The notes under the pieces were generated by a model. It was not told where the DNA came from. It made no database searches and saw nothing but the letters and a program-made list of their open reading frames with translations. Positions 53,154 to 59,583 of a DNA stretch of 64,000 nt are shown piece after piece (the stretch's first letter is position 1; each line of letters starts with the position of its first letter). Source of the stretch: Flavobacterium sp. W4I14. Lineage in GTDB: Bacteria > Bacteroidota > Bacteroidia > Sphingobacteriales > Sphingobacteriaceae. The stretch spans positions 434,001-498,000 of the forward strand of contig JAUSZU010000001.1 of NCBI GenBank assembly GCA_030817875.1, in the 5' to 3' direction. The translations under genes were made by a program, and so were the position numbers.

Positions 53154-53181
53154 CAAATTTAAGAAAAATAACACCACCCAA
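53154..53181 (-). promoter_or_regulatory. Candidate promoter of the ECF sigma gene, inside an upstream terminator
   Basis: On the minus strand TTG (53181-53179), a 17-nt spacer and an exact -7 box TAAATTTG (53161-53154) are seen. The -33 element falls in the hairpin of the DUF4397 terminator (53171-53196). Confidence 0.5.
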
Positions 53182-53196
53182 TTTTTTGAGTGGTGT
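53171..53196 (-). terminator. Terminator of the DUF4397 lipoprotein gene
   Basis: Arms ACACCACCCA and TGAGTGGTGT pair with one mismatch over a six-base loop. On the minus strand TTATTTTTCTT follows the stem. Confidence 0.75.
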
Positions 53197-53230
53197 CAAT
53201 TTTCGTTTCCACAGGTAGAGTGAAATATTT

Positions 53231-53923
53231 TTATTTGTTCGTCATCACTGATAAGCCAACTCCAGTACTATCGGTTTTGCTCGATAAACCTTTAGCCCAG
53301 ATGGTATAAATTTTACCTTTTTCGATTTTAATAGCCGGTAAGCTAACTTTAACTGTTCCGCTTTGCTTTAACTGGAAAGTATAGCTGTCATTCGGTGCAA
53401 TATTGCTAAAAGTGGTGAACTCTTTAAAAGCTTTTGCAGTAAATAAAGGTGCATCAGTGCCTGCAATTGCTAAATCAAATGGAGCAGAACCCGGACTTAA
53501 GTTTACAAAACGAACTTTAGCCTTATCAGTTTCAGGTGCTTTTAAATCATCTTCAAGGATTAAAAGTTTTGTTGATTTTAAAGTATCTACTACGAAAACC
53601 GAATAAAATGATCCTTCCTTTAATGTAGCTTGAGCTGTGGTTAAATATTTTAAAGAGTCTTTTTTAGCAACCCCCACCAACCTTGTTCCTGGATAAGCGG
53701 CATAGTATCCTAAATCTTTAGTGTAGGTAAAGCTATTTATTTTTTGGTTATCCAAGATAAAATCCAAGGCGCCTGTTCCAGGTGATGCATGAACAAAGCC
53801 AATACCAGCCGCTTCGATAGGGTCGTTGTTAAAATCTTTTTTACAAGCCGTAATGGTTAAAGCTATCGCTAAGAGAGAGAGTATAATTTTTGTAGTGCTA
53901 AAATTTTTCAAATTCGTTTTCAT
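53231..53923 (-). CDS. DUF4397-domain lipoprotein
   Basis: This 230-residue envelope lipoprotein has a signal peptide with lipobox ITAC (C27). Two DUF4397-type immunoglobulin-like halves are visible by internal similarity: VHASPGTGALDFIL near 44-57 and VNLSPGSAPFDLAI near 140-153. Each has the aromatic-rich Y-P-G-T or F-x-x-I-A-P strand that follows. DUF4397 proteins are common surface or periplasmic proteins of unknown function in Bacteroidota. It ends at a hairpin terminator and is separate from the sigma gene. Confidence 0.88.
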   Translation of the reverse strand: MKTNLKNFSTTKIILSLLAIALTITACKKDFNNDPIEAAGIGFVHASPGTGALDFILDNQKINSFTYTKDLGYYAAYPGTRLVGVAKKDSLKYLTTAQATLKEGSFYSVFVVDTLKSTKLLILEDDLKAPETDKAKVRFVNLSPGSAPFDLAIAGTDAPLFTAKAFKEFTTFSNIAPNDSYTFQLKQSGTVKVSLPAIKIEKGKIYTIWAKGLSSKTDSTGVGLSVMTNK

Positions 53924-54038
53924 TTTAATGTTTTAAATCAATTTTTTGAACAAAATTGGTTAATGGCCATTAACGCTTTTTCTTGTAAAACGATTAATGA
54001 GATGAAAACGCTACAGCAGATACAATTTATTATAAAGA

Positions 54039-54067
54039 AAAAGCCACATGGGGTGCATGTGGCTTTT
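54039..54067 (-). terminator. Intrinsic terminator of the ABC-F gene
   Basis: A perfect 11-bp stem AAAAGCCACAT / ATGTGGCTTTT has a 7-nt loop, with TTTTTCTTTATAAT on the minus strand after it. It lies 24 bp past the ABC-F stop. Confidence 0.88.
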
Positions 54068-54090
54068 AAATCGATATTTTAATTTAAGAA

Positions 54091-55713
54091 TTAAGAATAC
54101 ATTTCTTCTCTTAGTTTCGCAACATCGCTGCTGTTGATATATTCATCGTAAGTCATCAACTTATCAATGGTGCCTTTTGGTGTAATTTCGATAATGCGGT
54201 TGGCAACGGTTTCGGTTAACTGGTGATCTCGTGAGGTAAACAATATTGCACCTTTAAAATCTTTCATGCCATTGTTCAGTGCCTCGATAGATTCGAGATC
54301 CAGGTGATTGGTTGGCTCATCAAACATTAACAGGTTGGCTTGTTGTAACATCATTCTGGAGAACATACAACGCATTTTTTCGCCTCCCGAAAGTACTTTT
54401 ACGTTTTTAAGTACCTCTTCGCCCGAAAATAACATACGGCCTAAAAAGCTACGTACAAATTGCTCATCCGCATCGGTACCAGAGTACTCACGTAACCAAT
54501 CTACCAGGTTTTCATCTTTACCCGCAAAATATTCGGAGTTATCGTTAGGGATATCTGCTGTGCTAATGGTAACACCCCATTTAAACTCTCCCCTATGGTC
54601 TGTATCTCTGCCCGTTAAAACATCATAAAATGCTGCGGTAGCTAAACTATTCTGAGATAAAACAGCAATTTTATCACCCTTATTTACCATGAAGGTAATT
54701 TTGTCGAACAAAACACCATCGTTTCCGTTTTTACCCAAGTTTTCCACCTGTAAAATCTGGTCACCAGCCTCACGGCCAGTATTGTTGAAGATAATAGCCG
54801 GATATTTTCTGCTTGATGCTTTAATTTCGGTGATATCAATCTTATCTAAGGCTTTTTTACGAGAAGTTGCCTGCTTTGATTTAGATGCATTTGCACTAAA
54901 CCTGCGGATAAATTCCTGTAGCTCCTTCACCTTATCTTCCATTTTTTTGTTCTGGTCACTACGCTGTTTTAATGCCAGCTGACTAGATTCGTACCAGAAA
55001 GTATAGTTACCGGTGTAAATGCTCATTTTAGCAAAATCGATATCCACAATATGCGTACAAACTGCATCTAAAAAGTGCCTGTCGTGCGATACAACCAATA
55101 CAATATTCTGGTAATCGGCCAGAAAGTTTTCTAACCAGGCAATGGTTTCGATATCCAAATCGTTGGTAGGCTCATCCAGTAATAAAATATCCGGATTACC
55201 AAATAAGGCCTGTGCCAATAACACACGTACTTTTTGCGTATTGTCTAACTCTTTTAGTAATTTATAATGGTTATCTTCGGTAATGCCCAAATTGCTTAAC
55301 ATGGTTGCAGCATTACTTTCCATGTTCCAGCCATCCATTTCAGCAAAAAGATTTTCAAGCTCTCCGGCACGTTCGCCATCTTTCTCCGAGAAATCTTCTT
55401 TCATATAAATGGCATCTTTCTCTTTCATGATGGCATAAAGTTCTTTATGCCCAATCATTACGGTTTCTAATACCGAAAACTCATCAAATTCGTAGTGGTT
55501 TTGTTTTAAAACCGCCATTCTTTCGCCTGGAGTAAAAGCCACACTACCAGAAGTTTGGTTTACCTCTCCCGATAAAATTTTTAGAAAAGTAGATTTACCT
55601 GCGCCGTTAGCCCCGATTACGCCATAGCAGTTGCCCTGCGTAAATTTTAGGTTAACATCTTCAAATAATGTGCGTTTGCCGTATCGTAACGATAAATTAG
55701 AAACTGAAATCAT
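54091..55713 (-). CDS. ABC-F ATPase, YbiT-like, with one degenerate ATP site
   Basis: This 540-residue twin-domain ABC-F protein has no membrane helices; the family acts on ribosomes. From the ATG at 55713, NBD1 has Walker A GANGAGKST at 34-42 and catalytic Glu E181 (LLLDEPTND), but its signature loop is KELDNTQK (155-161) instead of LSGGQ. NBD2 has SQNSLATAAF (353-362) where Walker A should be, while its signature LSGGE (441-445) and Walker B E466 are intact. In the composite dimer one site (A1 with signature 2) is canonical and the other fully degenerate. The linker (240-295) is the P-site tRNA-interaction motif region. Overall it is closest to YbiT. Confidence 0.9.
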   Translation of the reverse strand: MISVSNLSLRYGKRTLFEDVNLKFTQGNCYGVIGANGAGKSTFLKILSGEVNQTSGSVAFTPGERMAVLKQNHYEFDEFSVLETVMIGHKELYAIMKEKDAIYMKEDFSEKDGERAGELENLFAEMDGWNMESNAATMLSNLGITEDNHYKLLKELDNTQKVRVLLAQALFGNPDILLLDEPTNDLDIETIAWLENFLADYQNIVLVVSHDRHFLDAVCTHIVDIDFAKMSIYTGNYTFWYESSQLALKQRSDQNKKMEDKVKELQEFIRRFSANASKSKQATSRKKALDKIDITEIKASSRKYPAIIFNNTGREAGDQILQVENLGKNGNDGVLFDKITFMVNKGDKIAVLSQNSLATAAFYDVLTGRDTDHRGEFKWGVTISTADIPNDNSEYFAGKDENLVDWLREYSGTDADEQFVRSFLGRMLFSGEEVLKNVKVLSGGEKMRCMFSRMMLQQANLLMFDEPTNHLDLESIEALNNGMKDFKGAILFTSRDHQLTETVANRIIEITPKGTIDKLMTYDEYINSSDVAKLREEMYS

Positions 55714-55733
55714 GCTATAATTGAAATAAGCCG

Positions 55734-55741
55734 CAAAGATA
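55734..55741 (-). promoter_or_regulatory. -7 box of the ABC-F gene
   Basis: TATCTTTG on the minus strand is an exact TAnnTTTG, 20 bp upstream of the ATG. The -33 position falls inside the heptad array that begins at 55749, and no TTG is present there. Confidence 0.5.
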
Positions 55742-55748
55742 CGCAAAA

Positions 55749-55846
55749 AGGTTGAGGGTAGAAAGACAGAAGAAGGAAAGGTTAGGGATTAATATTTGAA
55801 AGGAAAGTTGAAGACGGGAAGGTGGAGGGTAGAAAGGTTTGGATCG
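55749..55846. repeat. Degenerate heptad array, fourteen purine-rich words
   Basis: AGGTTGA, GGGTAGA, AAGACAG, AAGAAGG, AAAGGTT, AGGGATT, AATATTT, GAAAGGA, AAGTTGA, AGACGGG, AAGGTGG, AGGGTAG, AAAGGTT and TGGATCG follow in one register. AAAGGTT recurs at a 56-bp distance, eight words apart. Confidence 0.85.
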
Positions 55847-55864
55847 AGAATTTGAAAATGAAGG

Positions 55865-55950
55865 GCTCGGTACTTTGTGGCTCAGGCAGTCCCGTTATCC
55901 GCTTTACTTCGTTACACTCCGTGTTCGCTACTACCGGGTTTATTTTACAA
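55865..55950 (-). repeat. Dispersed repeat, AAACCnGATGG family, copy I
   Basis: Read on the minus strand: AAACCCGGTAGTAGCGAACA, CGGAGTGTAACGAAGTAAAGC, GGATAACGGGACTGCC, TGAGCCACAAAGTACC. The 330 bp gap 55747-56078 contains only this, the heptad array and a promoter. Confidence 0.8.
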
Positions 55951-56014
55951 AGGGAAGAAGCTTTTGGCCCATGGCTTAAAATCCAAAGCCCAAATTAACA
56001 AGATTAATACATGA

Positions 56015-56044
56015 TTGTTCAGCCTTTTTATCAAAGTAATTTTA
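56015..56044 (+). promoter_or_regulatory. Candidate promoter of the 21-residue-repeat protein
   Basis: TTG (56015-56017), a 19-nt spacer and TAATTTTA (56037-56044, one mismatch to TAnnTTTG) are seen, 34 bp from the ATG at 56079. Confidence 0.4.
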
Positions 56045-56078
56045 GTATTTTAGTGATACACACACAAATGAAATCAAT

Positions 56079-56759
56079 ATGAAAAAATTAACACTAGGCA
56101 TTATCATGTCTACAATTTCCGTCGTGGCTTATAGCCAAAAAACCCAGTATAAATATAAAGTAGATTTTTTTGGCGATACCATTCTGGTCGATTCGAAAGA
56201 TAATACCATCGGCAAACAGAAGAAAGACTTTTTTGGCAAAACCATTATTGTAGATAAAGATGGTAAAACCATAGCCAAGCAAAAGCGGGATTTTTTCGGC
56301 AATACCATTTTAGAAAATGAAGCCGGAAAAACTGTAGGTACACAAAAGAAAGATTTTTTTGGTAATACGGTATTAGAAAGTGAACGTGAACAAAACCTGG
56401 TGCCAAAACCATTAGGAGGTTTGGTTCCCGGTGATGGGAAAACAGAAATGGCCATCAAACAAAAAACGGATAGCTTCGGTAATATCGTTATTGAAAACGA
56501 TCGTGGCCAGATCTTAAATGTTTATAAAACAGATATTTCGGGCAACATCATCATAGAAGATGGCAATGGTAAGGTAATAGGCAAACAGAAAAATAATATT
56601 TTTGGCGATACCGTTGTTGAGGATGACCATGGAAATGTATTAGCTAAGTATAAAAAAGATGTATTTGGTAATACAGTTATTGAAGATGTTAATGGTAAGA
56701 AGATGGGGATTTTCAAAACAGATATTTTTGGAAATAAATCTTTTGTTCCGGAACATTAA
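56079..56759 (+). CDS. Secreted protein made of nine 21-residue repeats
   Basis: I do not recognise a named family. After a signal peptide (1-19, ending VVAYSQ), the whole 226-residue protein is a tandem array of about nine units with consensus K-x-D-x-F-G-N-T-x-x-E-D-x-x-G-K-x-x-x-K-Q. Examples are KKDFFGKTIIVDKDGKTIAKQ broken as KKDFFGKTIIVD and GKTIAKQ, and KKDVFGNTVIED with GKKMGIF. One unit is interrupted by an 18-residue insert (LVPKPLGGLVPGDGKTEM). The last unit is cut short (KTDIFGNKSF). The periodicity suggests a beta-solenoid or beta-hairpin stack. Export to the periplasm or surface is likely; the role is unknown. Confidence 0.8.
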   Translation: MKKLTLGIIMSTISVVAYSQKTQYKYKVDFFGDTILVDSKDNTIGKQKKDFFGKTIIVDKDGKTIAKQKRDFFGNTILENEAGKTVGTQKKDFFGNTVLESEREQNLVPKPLGGLVPGDGKTEMAIKQKTDSFGNIVIENDRGQILNVYKTDISGNIIIEDGNGKVIGKQKNNIFGDTVVEDDHGNVLAKYKKDVFGNTVIEDVNGKKMGIFKTDIFGNKSFVPEH

Positions 56760-56799
56760 AGGGTATTGATTATTTAATAAACTGTTTCATACGGGGGCA

Positions 56800-56899
56800 C
56801 GTCATTCTCGCGTATGCGGGAACCACGAAGTGCTCAGCGAAGCTAATCTTAATGCAGGCTGCATATAGCATTCAGATTCCCAATCATTTGGGAATGACG
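56800..56899. repeat. GTCATTCTCGC-type palindromic element
   Basis: CGTCATTCTCGCG with GCGGGAACCACGAAG at the left, and CCAATCATTTGGGAATGACG at the right, form an imperfect inverted repeat of 100 bp. Internal GCAGGCTGC lies near the loop. It resembles the other GTCAT...ATGAC families but has its own core. Confidence 0.75.
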
Positions 56900-56943
56900 A
56901 CCTATCTCAAGGTAATTTGTCGTAAAATATTTATTTTAGTCCC

Positions 56944-57504
56944 ATGCCAAATCATACCTTGCTAGATACCATAAAAACAACCCTTCAGAAAAGCAAGGTA
57001 GAAAAATTAGCCGCAATTGCTTCAGAAGAAACTTTTTCTGTAAAAGAGCTGATCGATTTAAGTTTCTATCGCGATGAACAGATTGGTTTTAGGGCCGCAT
57101 GGATTTTAGAAAATGTATATACTGCCCATCAGCAGAGATTTCTGCCTTACGTATTTTATTTTTTGGAGAAATTTCCGCAACAAAACAATTTATCGGCATT
57201 GAGGCATTATGTTAAAATCCTGGCCTTTATGACAAAGAAAAATGCTGCTACGGAAATTAAGAAGATTATTACCGATTATGAAACCGATCATTTGGTAGAA
57301 GTTGTTTTTGCCTGGTTAATTGATGAGAAGATTCCAGTAGCTGTAAAATCACATTGTTTAAACATCTTAGCCAATTTAAATGCCAAACACAATTGGATAA
57401 GAGAAGAACTTTTGCAGACGATGGATTTCCTGGTAGATAAAGAAAGTATTGGCTTTTTTGCGAAAGTTAAACAGATCAGGAAACAGCTGTCAGTTCGCGG
57501 TTAA
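56944..57504 (+). CDS. HEAT-like helical protein of unknown function
   Basis: This 186-residue protein is all-helical by composition, with antiparallel helix pairs like HEAT repeats (IGFRAAWILENVYTAHQQRF; then LSALRHYVKILAFM; then VAVKSHCLNILANLNAKHNW, each listed as an example and under 21 residues). No catalytic motif or membrane segment is seen. It is common among Bacteroidota as an uncharacterised protein. Its last codons (QLSVRG and stop) coincide with heptad words, so the C-terminal end was probably replaced or extended by repeat sequence. Confidence 0.65.
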   Translation: MPNHTLLDTIKTTLQKSKVEKLAAIASEETFSVKELIDLSFYRDEQIGFRAAWILENVYTAHQQRFLPYVFYFLEKFPQQNNLSALRHYVKILAFMTKKNAATEIKKIITDYETDHLVEVVFAWLIDEKIPVAVKSHCLNILANLNAKHNWIREELLQTMDFLVDKESIGFFAKVKQIRKQLSVRG

Positions 57505-57531
57505 CAGTTTGAAGTTTTCAGTTAGCATAGC
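57483..57531. repeat. Degenerate heptad array overlapping the 3' end of a CDS
   Basis: ACAGCTG, TCAGTTC, GCGGTTA, ACAGTTT, GAAGTTT, TCAGTTA and GCATAGC lie in register. The first three cover the last six codons and stop of the HEAT-like gene. Confidence 0.88.
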
Positions 57532-57565
57532 GTCAAATCTTTTATTAGAGGTCGAATTTCTCTCT

Positions 57566-57600
57566 CTTTCAGCTTTAGTCTTTCAGCTTTTAGCTATTTT
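57566..57600. repeat. Degenerate heptad array (CTTTnAG)x5 before the nitroreductase
   Basis: CTTTCAG, CTTTAGT, CTTTCAG, CTTTTAG and CTATTTT are adjacent. Six bases separate the last from the ATG at 57607. Confidence 0.9.
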
Positions 57601-57606
57601 TACCAA

Positions 57607-58182
57607 ATGAGTACAACATACGATATTGTTTCAAAAGTTATAAAAGAACGGCGCAGTATTTTCCCTGCAAGTTATATAAAAAAAGAAATTCCGGTTGAGG
57701 TAATCAACCAGATTTTAGAAACAGCCAATTATGCACCAACACACAAATTAACCCAGCCCTGGCGTTTTGTCGTGATCAGAAAAGCGGGATTAACAAAACT
57801 TGGTGAAGAACTGGGTAAATTATATAAGGAATTGGTTAGTCCGCAACAGTTTTTGCAGAAAAAATACAACAGCTTTGCCGAAAAAACGAGTCAGGCCGAT
57901 TGCATCATTGCCATCAATATGCAGGTAAGTGGTAAAATACCCGAATGGGAAGAGCTGGCGGCCGTTTCGTGTGCTGTTCAAAATATGGCCTTAACTGCCG
58001 AAAGCCTGCAGGTAGGTGCCTATTGGAGCTCTCCACCTTTAATTGATAATTTAGGTGATTTCTTAAGTCTGGGTGAGAATGAAAAGTGCATCGGCTTATT
58101 TTACATGGGCTATCATAACGAAAAACCCTGGGCACCAAACCGGACTTCGATGGAAGAAAAGGTGAGGTGGATAGAGGGGTAG
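57607..58182 (+). CDS. Nitroreductase-family FMN oxidoreductase (YdjA-like)
   Basis: This 191-residue FMN-dependent nitroreductase belongs to the family reducing nitro, quinone or flavin substrates with NAD(P)H. ERRSIFPASYIKKEIP near 14-29 is the phosphate-binding N-terminal Arg-Arg-Ser element. ANYAPTHKLTQPWRFVVI near 39-56 is the family FMN block. QNMALTAESLQVGAYWSS near 125-142 lies at the dimer interface. The short length fits the YdjA/minimal subgroup. A heptad array replaces most of its leader, and there is no clear Shine-Dalgarno sequence. Confidence 0.9.
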   Translation: MSTTYDIVSKVIKERRSIFPASYIKKEIPVEVINQILETANYAPTHKLTQPWRFVVIRKAGLTKLGEELGKLYKELVSPQQFLQKKYNSFAEKTSQADCIIAINMQVSGKIPEWEELAAVSCAVQNMALTAESLQVGAYWSSPPLIDNLGDFLSLGENEKCIGLFYMGYHNEKPWAPNRTSMEEKVRWIEG

Positions 58183-58263
58183 TTCATTTGTTCATTAGTC
58201 AATGGTTCATTGGTAGATGCGGTTAATCGGTTAATCGACTTTAGACTGAAGACTATGGACTAT
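58182..58263. repeat. Degenerate heptad array, mixed words
   Basis: The first part is TTCATTAGTC-type (GTTCATT, TGTTCAT, TAGTCAA, TGGTTCAT), the second GGTTAATC twice, and the last four words are CGACTTT, AGACTGA, AGACTAT and GGACTAT (58236-58263). It starts at the nitroreductase stop. Confidence 0.85.
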
Positions 58264-58278
58264 ACATCATCTAATATT

Positions 58279-58623
58279 ATGTTAAATCCTCTTGATAATT
58301 ATTTCGAAAAAAAAGATGAGCCGATTAAAAGTTGCCTTCAATATTTAAGGTCGCTTTTAATGGGCTATGCCGATATTACAGAGCATTGGAAATACGGGAT
58401 GCCTTTCTATTACCATAAAGGAAAAATGTTCTGCTATCTTTGGACACACAAAAAGCTCCATCAGCCTTACATCGGTTTAGTGGATGGAAATAAAATTGAA
58501 CACGAAGATTTGTTGCAGGAGAAAAGAGCCAGAATGAAAATTTTATTGATCAACCACCTCGAAGATATTCCCGAAAAGAAAATCGAATCTATTTTAAAAC
58601 AGGCCTTTGCCTTAAGGAAATAG
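58279..58623 (+). CDS. DUF1801-family protein
   Basis: This 114-residue DUF1801 (YdhG-like) domain protein is placed at the ATG 58279 (MLNPLDNYFEKKDEP); the longer frame from 58210 would translate heptad repeat sequence. Family features are the ITEHWKYGMPFYYHKGKMF strand-helix block (words EHWKYGMPFYY and KGKMFCYLW), and HQPYIGLVDG. C-terminal helix KKIESILKQAFAL. Proteins of this type are small alpha/beta proteins of unknown function related to frataxin-like folds. It lies between two other small orphan genes and may be in one transcript with the Gre-like gene 46 bp downstream. Confidence 0.82.
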   Translation: MLNPLDNYFEKKDEPIKSCLQYLRSLLMGYADITEHWKYGMPFYYHKGKMFCYLWTHKKLHQPYIGLVDGNKIEHEDLLQEKRARMKILLINHLEDIPEKKIESILKQAFALRK

Positions 58624-58669
58624 TCTATCTTCCATTTAATATCATCTGTTTTACATTTTCCATTATTAT

Positions 58670-59122
58670 ATGTCTGCATTAAAATCTAAACTTTATCAGC
58701 TTTGCTTAACTTTTATTCAAAATAGGATAGAAAATATTGAATATTCGCTGCAACAGGCCAGGCAAGCTTCGAACGATGATACAAAAAGTAGTGCAGGCGA
58801 TAAATACGAAACTACACGCGAAATGATGCAGCAGGAGATGGACCGCAACAGTAAATTACTGTACGAAGCCGGACAGCAGAAAATTGCATTACAGCAGATC
58901 GAAAATGTAGAGTCGGATCGCCTGGTTAAAAACGGAAGTTTGGTTTTAACCTCAGAAGGTAATTTTTATATCAGCATCAGTGCAGGAGAACTTAATACCG
59001 ATGGACAAAAATTCTTTGCAGTATCGCAGGCTTCGCCAATCGGGCGGTTTTTAATCGGAAAAGCAATAAATGAAAGCTTTAAGTTTAATGGTAAAGATTA
59101 TCTTGTAAAAGAGATACTGTAG
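58670..59122 (+). CDS. GreA/GreB-like protein (often mis-called 3-oxoacyl-ACP synthase)
   Basis: This 150-residue protein has an N-terminal coiled coil (about 5-85) with an acidic tip sequence SSAGDKYETTREMM near 41-54, and a C-terminal FKBP-like part with SQASPIGRFLIGKAINES near 119-136 and a final YLVKEIL. The S-P-I-G-R-x-L-x-G-K-x motif and the order coiled coil then beta domain recall Gre elongation factors, which rescue backtracked RNA polymerase. It lacks any ketosynthase motif, contrary to the annotation commonly given to relatives. The tip acids differ from GreA, so activity is uncertain. Confidence 0.65.
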   Translation: MSALKSKLYQLCLTFIQNRIENIEYSLQQARQASNDDTKSSAGDKYETTREMMQQEMDRNSKLLYEAGQQKIALQQIENVESDRLVKNGSLVLTSEGNFYISISAGELNTDGQKFFAVSQASPIGRFLIGKAINESFKFNGKDYLVKEIL

Positions 59123-59124
59123 AA

Positions 59125-59166
59125 TTTTCAGTTTGCAGTTTACAATTTGTAGTAGGTAGTTGAGTT
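59125..59166. repeat. Degenerate heptad array (TTTnCAG)x6
   Basis: TTTTCAG, TTTGCAG, TTTACAA, TTTGTAG, TAGGTAG and TTGAGTT run directly after the Gre-like stop. Confidence 0.88.
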
Positions 59167-59178
59167 AAAAGTCTGCGT

Positions 59179-59478
59179 AATCTGTGTAATCTGCGGGGAC
59201 AATTTATCCATAGTTATTCCCGCTGATTTAAGATGATAAACGCAGATGATAAGTTTTCAGTTGGCGGTTAACAGCATTATACTTGCAGTTCGTGCGTTTA
59301 TGTTTGCAGTCGACAGAATTATGTTTCCTATCTGGAGTTCTATTAATGCAGTTAACAACTTTATCGTAACAGTAGATAAGTTTATATTTGCAGTTACTAA
59401 GTTTATGCTCGAAGTTAAGCGTTAAAAATCTGTGTAATCTGCGGGGACAATTTATCCATAGTTATTCCCGCTGATTTA
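59179..59478. repeat. Exact 52-bp direct repeats 248 bp apart
   Basis: The same 52 bp (starting AATCTGTGTAATCTGCGGGG, ending CCCGCTGATTTA) occur at 59179-59230 and 59427-59478. Each is followed by a GATGATAAGTTTTC-like or AATGATAAGTTTTC-like tail that begins a heptad array. The core resembles the CTGCGGG...CCCGCTGATTT palindrome found in related genomes. Confidence 0.95.
59252..59426. repeat. Degenerate heptad array of 25 words between the 52-bp repeats
   Basis: Twenty-five 7-bp words hold one register over 175 bp, for example AGTTTTC, AGTTGGC, GGTTAAC, AGCATTA, and later AAGTTTA, TATTTGC, AGTTACT, AAGTTTA, TGCTCGA, AGTTAAG. A 21-bp (three-word) higher-order pattern is visible near the end. 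Confidence 0.93.
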
Positions 59479-59499
59479 GGAAGATTAACGCAAATGATA

Positions 59500-59583
59500 A
59501 GTTTTCGGTTGGCAGTTTTCAGTTCATCAATTAACCAATAATCAACTGAAAGCTGAGAACTGTCAATTGTAAACTGGATAGCT
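59500..59583. repeat. Degenerate heptad array of 12 words with self-complementary halves
   Basis: AGTTTTC, GGTTGGC, AGTTTTC, AGTTCAT, CAATTAA, CCAATAA, TCAACTG, AAAGCTG, AGAACTG, TCAATTG, TAAACTG and GATAGCT. The GTTTTCAGTT half and the AACTGAAAGC...GAACTG half can pair. It ends within the DUF3298 stop codon. Confidence 0.9.

Noticed and set aside
59179..59478. Repeat-spacer appearance suggesting a CRISPR array
   Set aside because: Only two 52-bp repeats, the spacer is itself a heptad array, and no cas genes are in the window.
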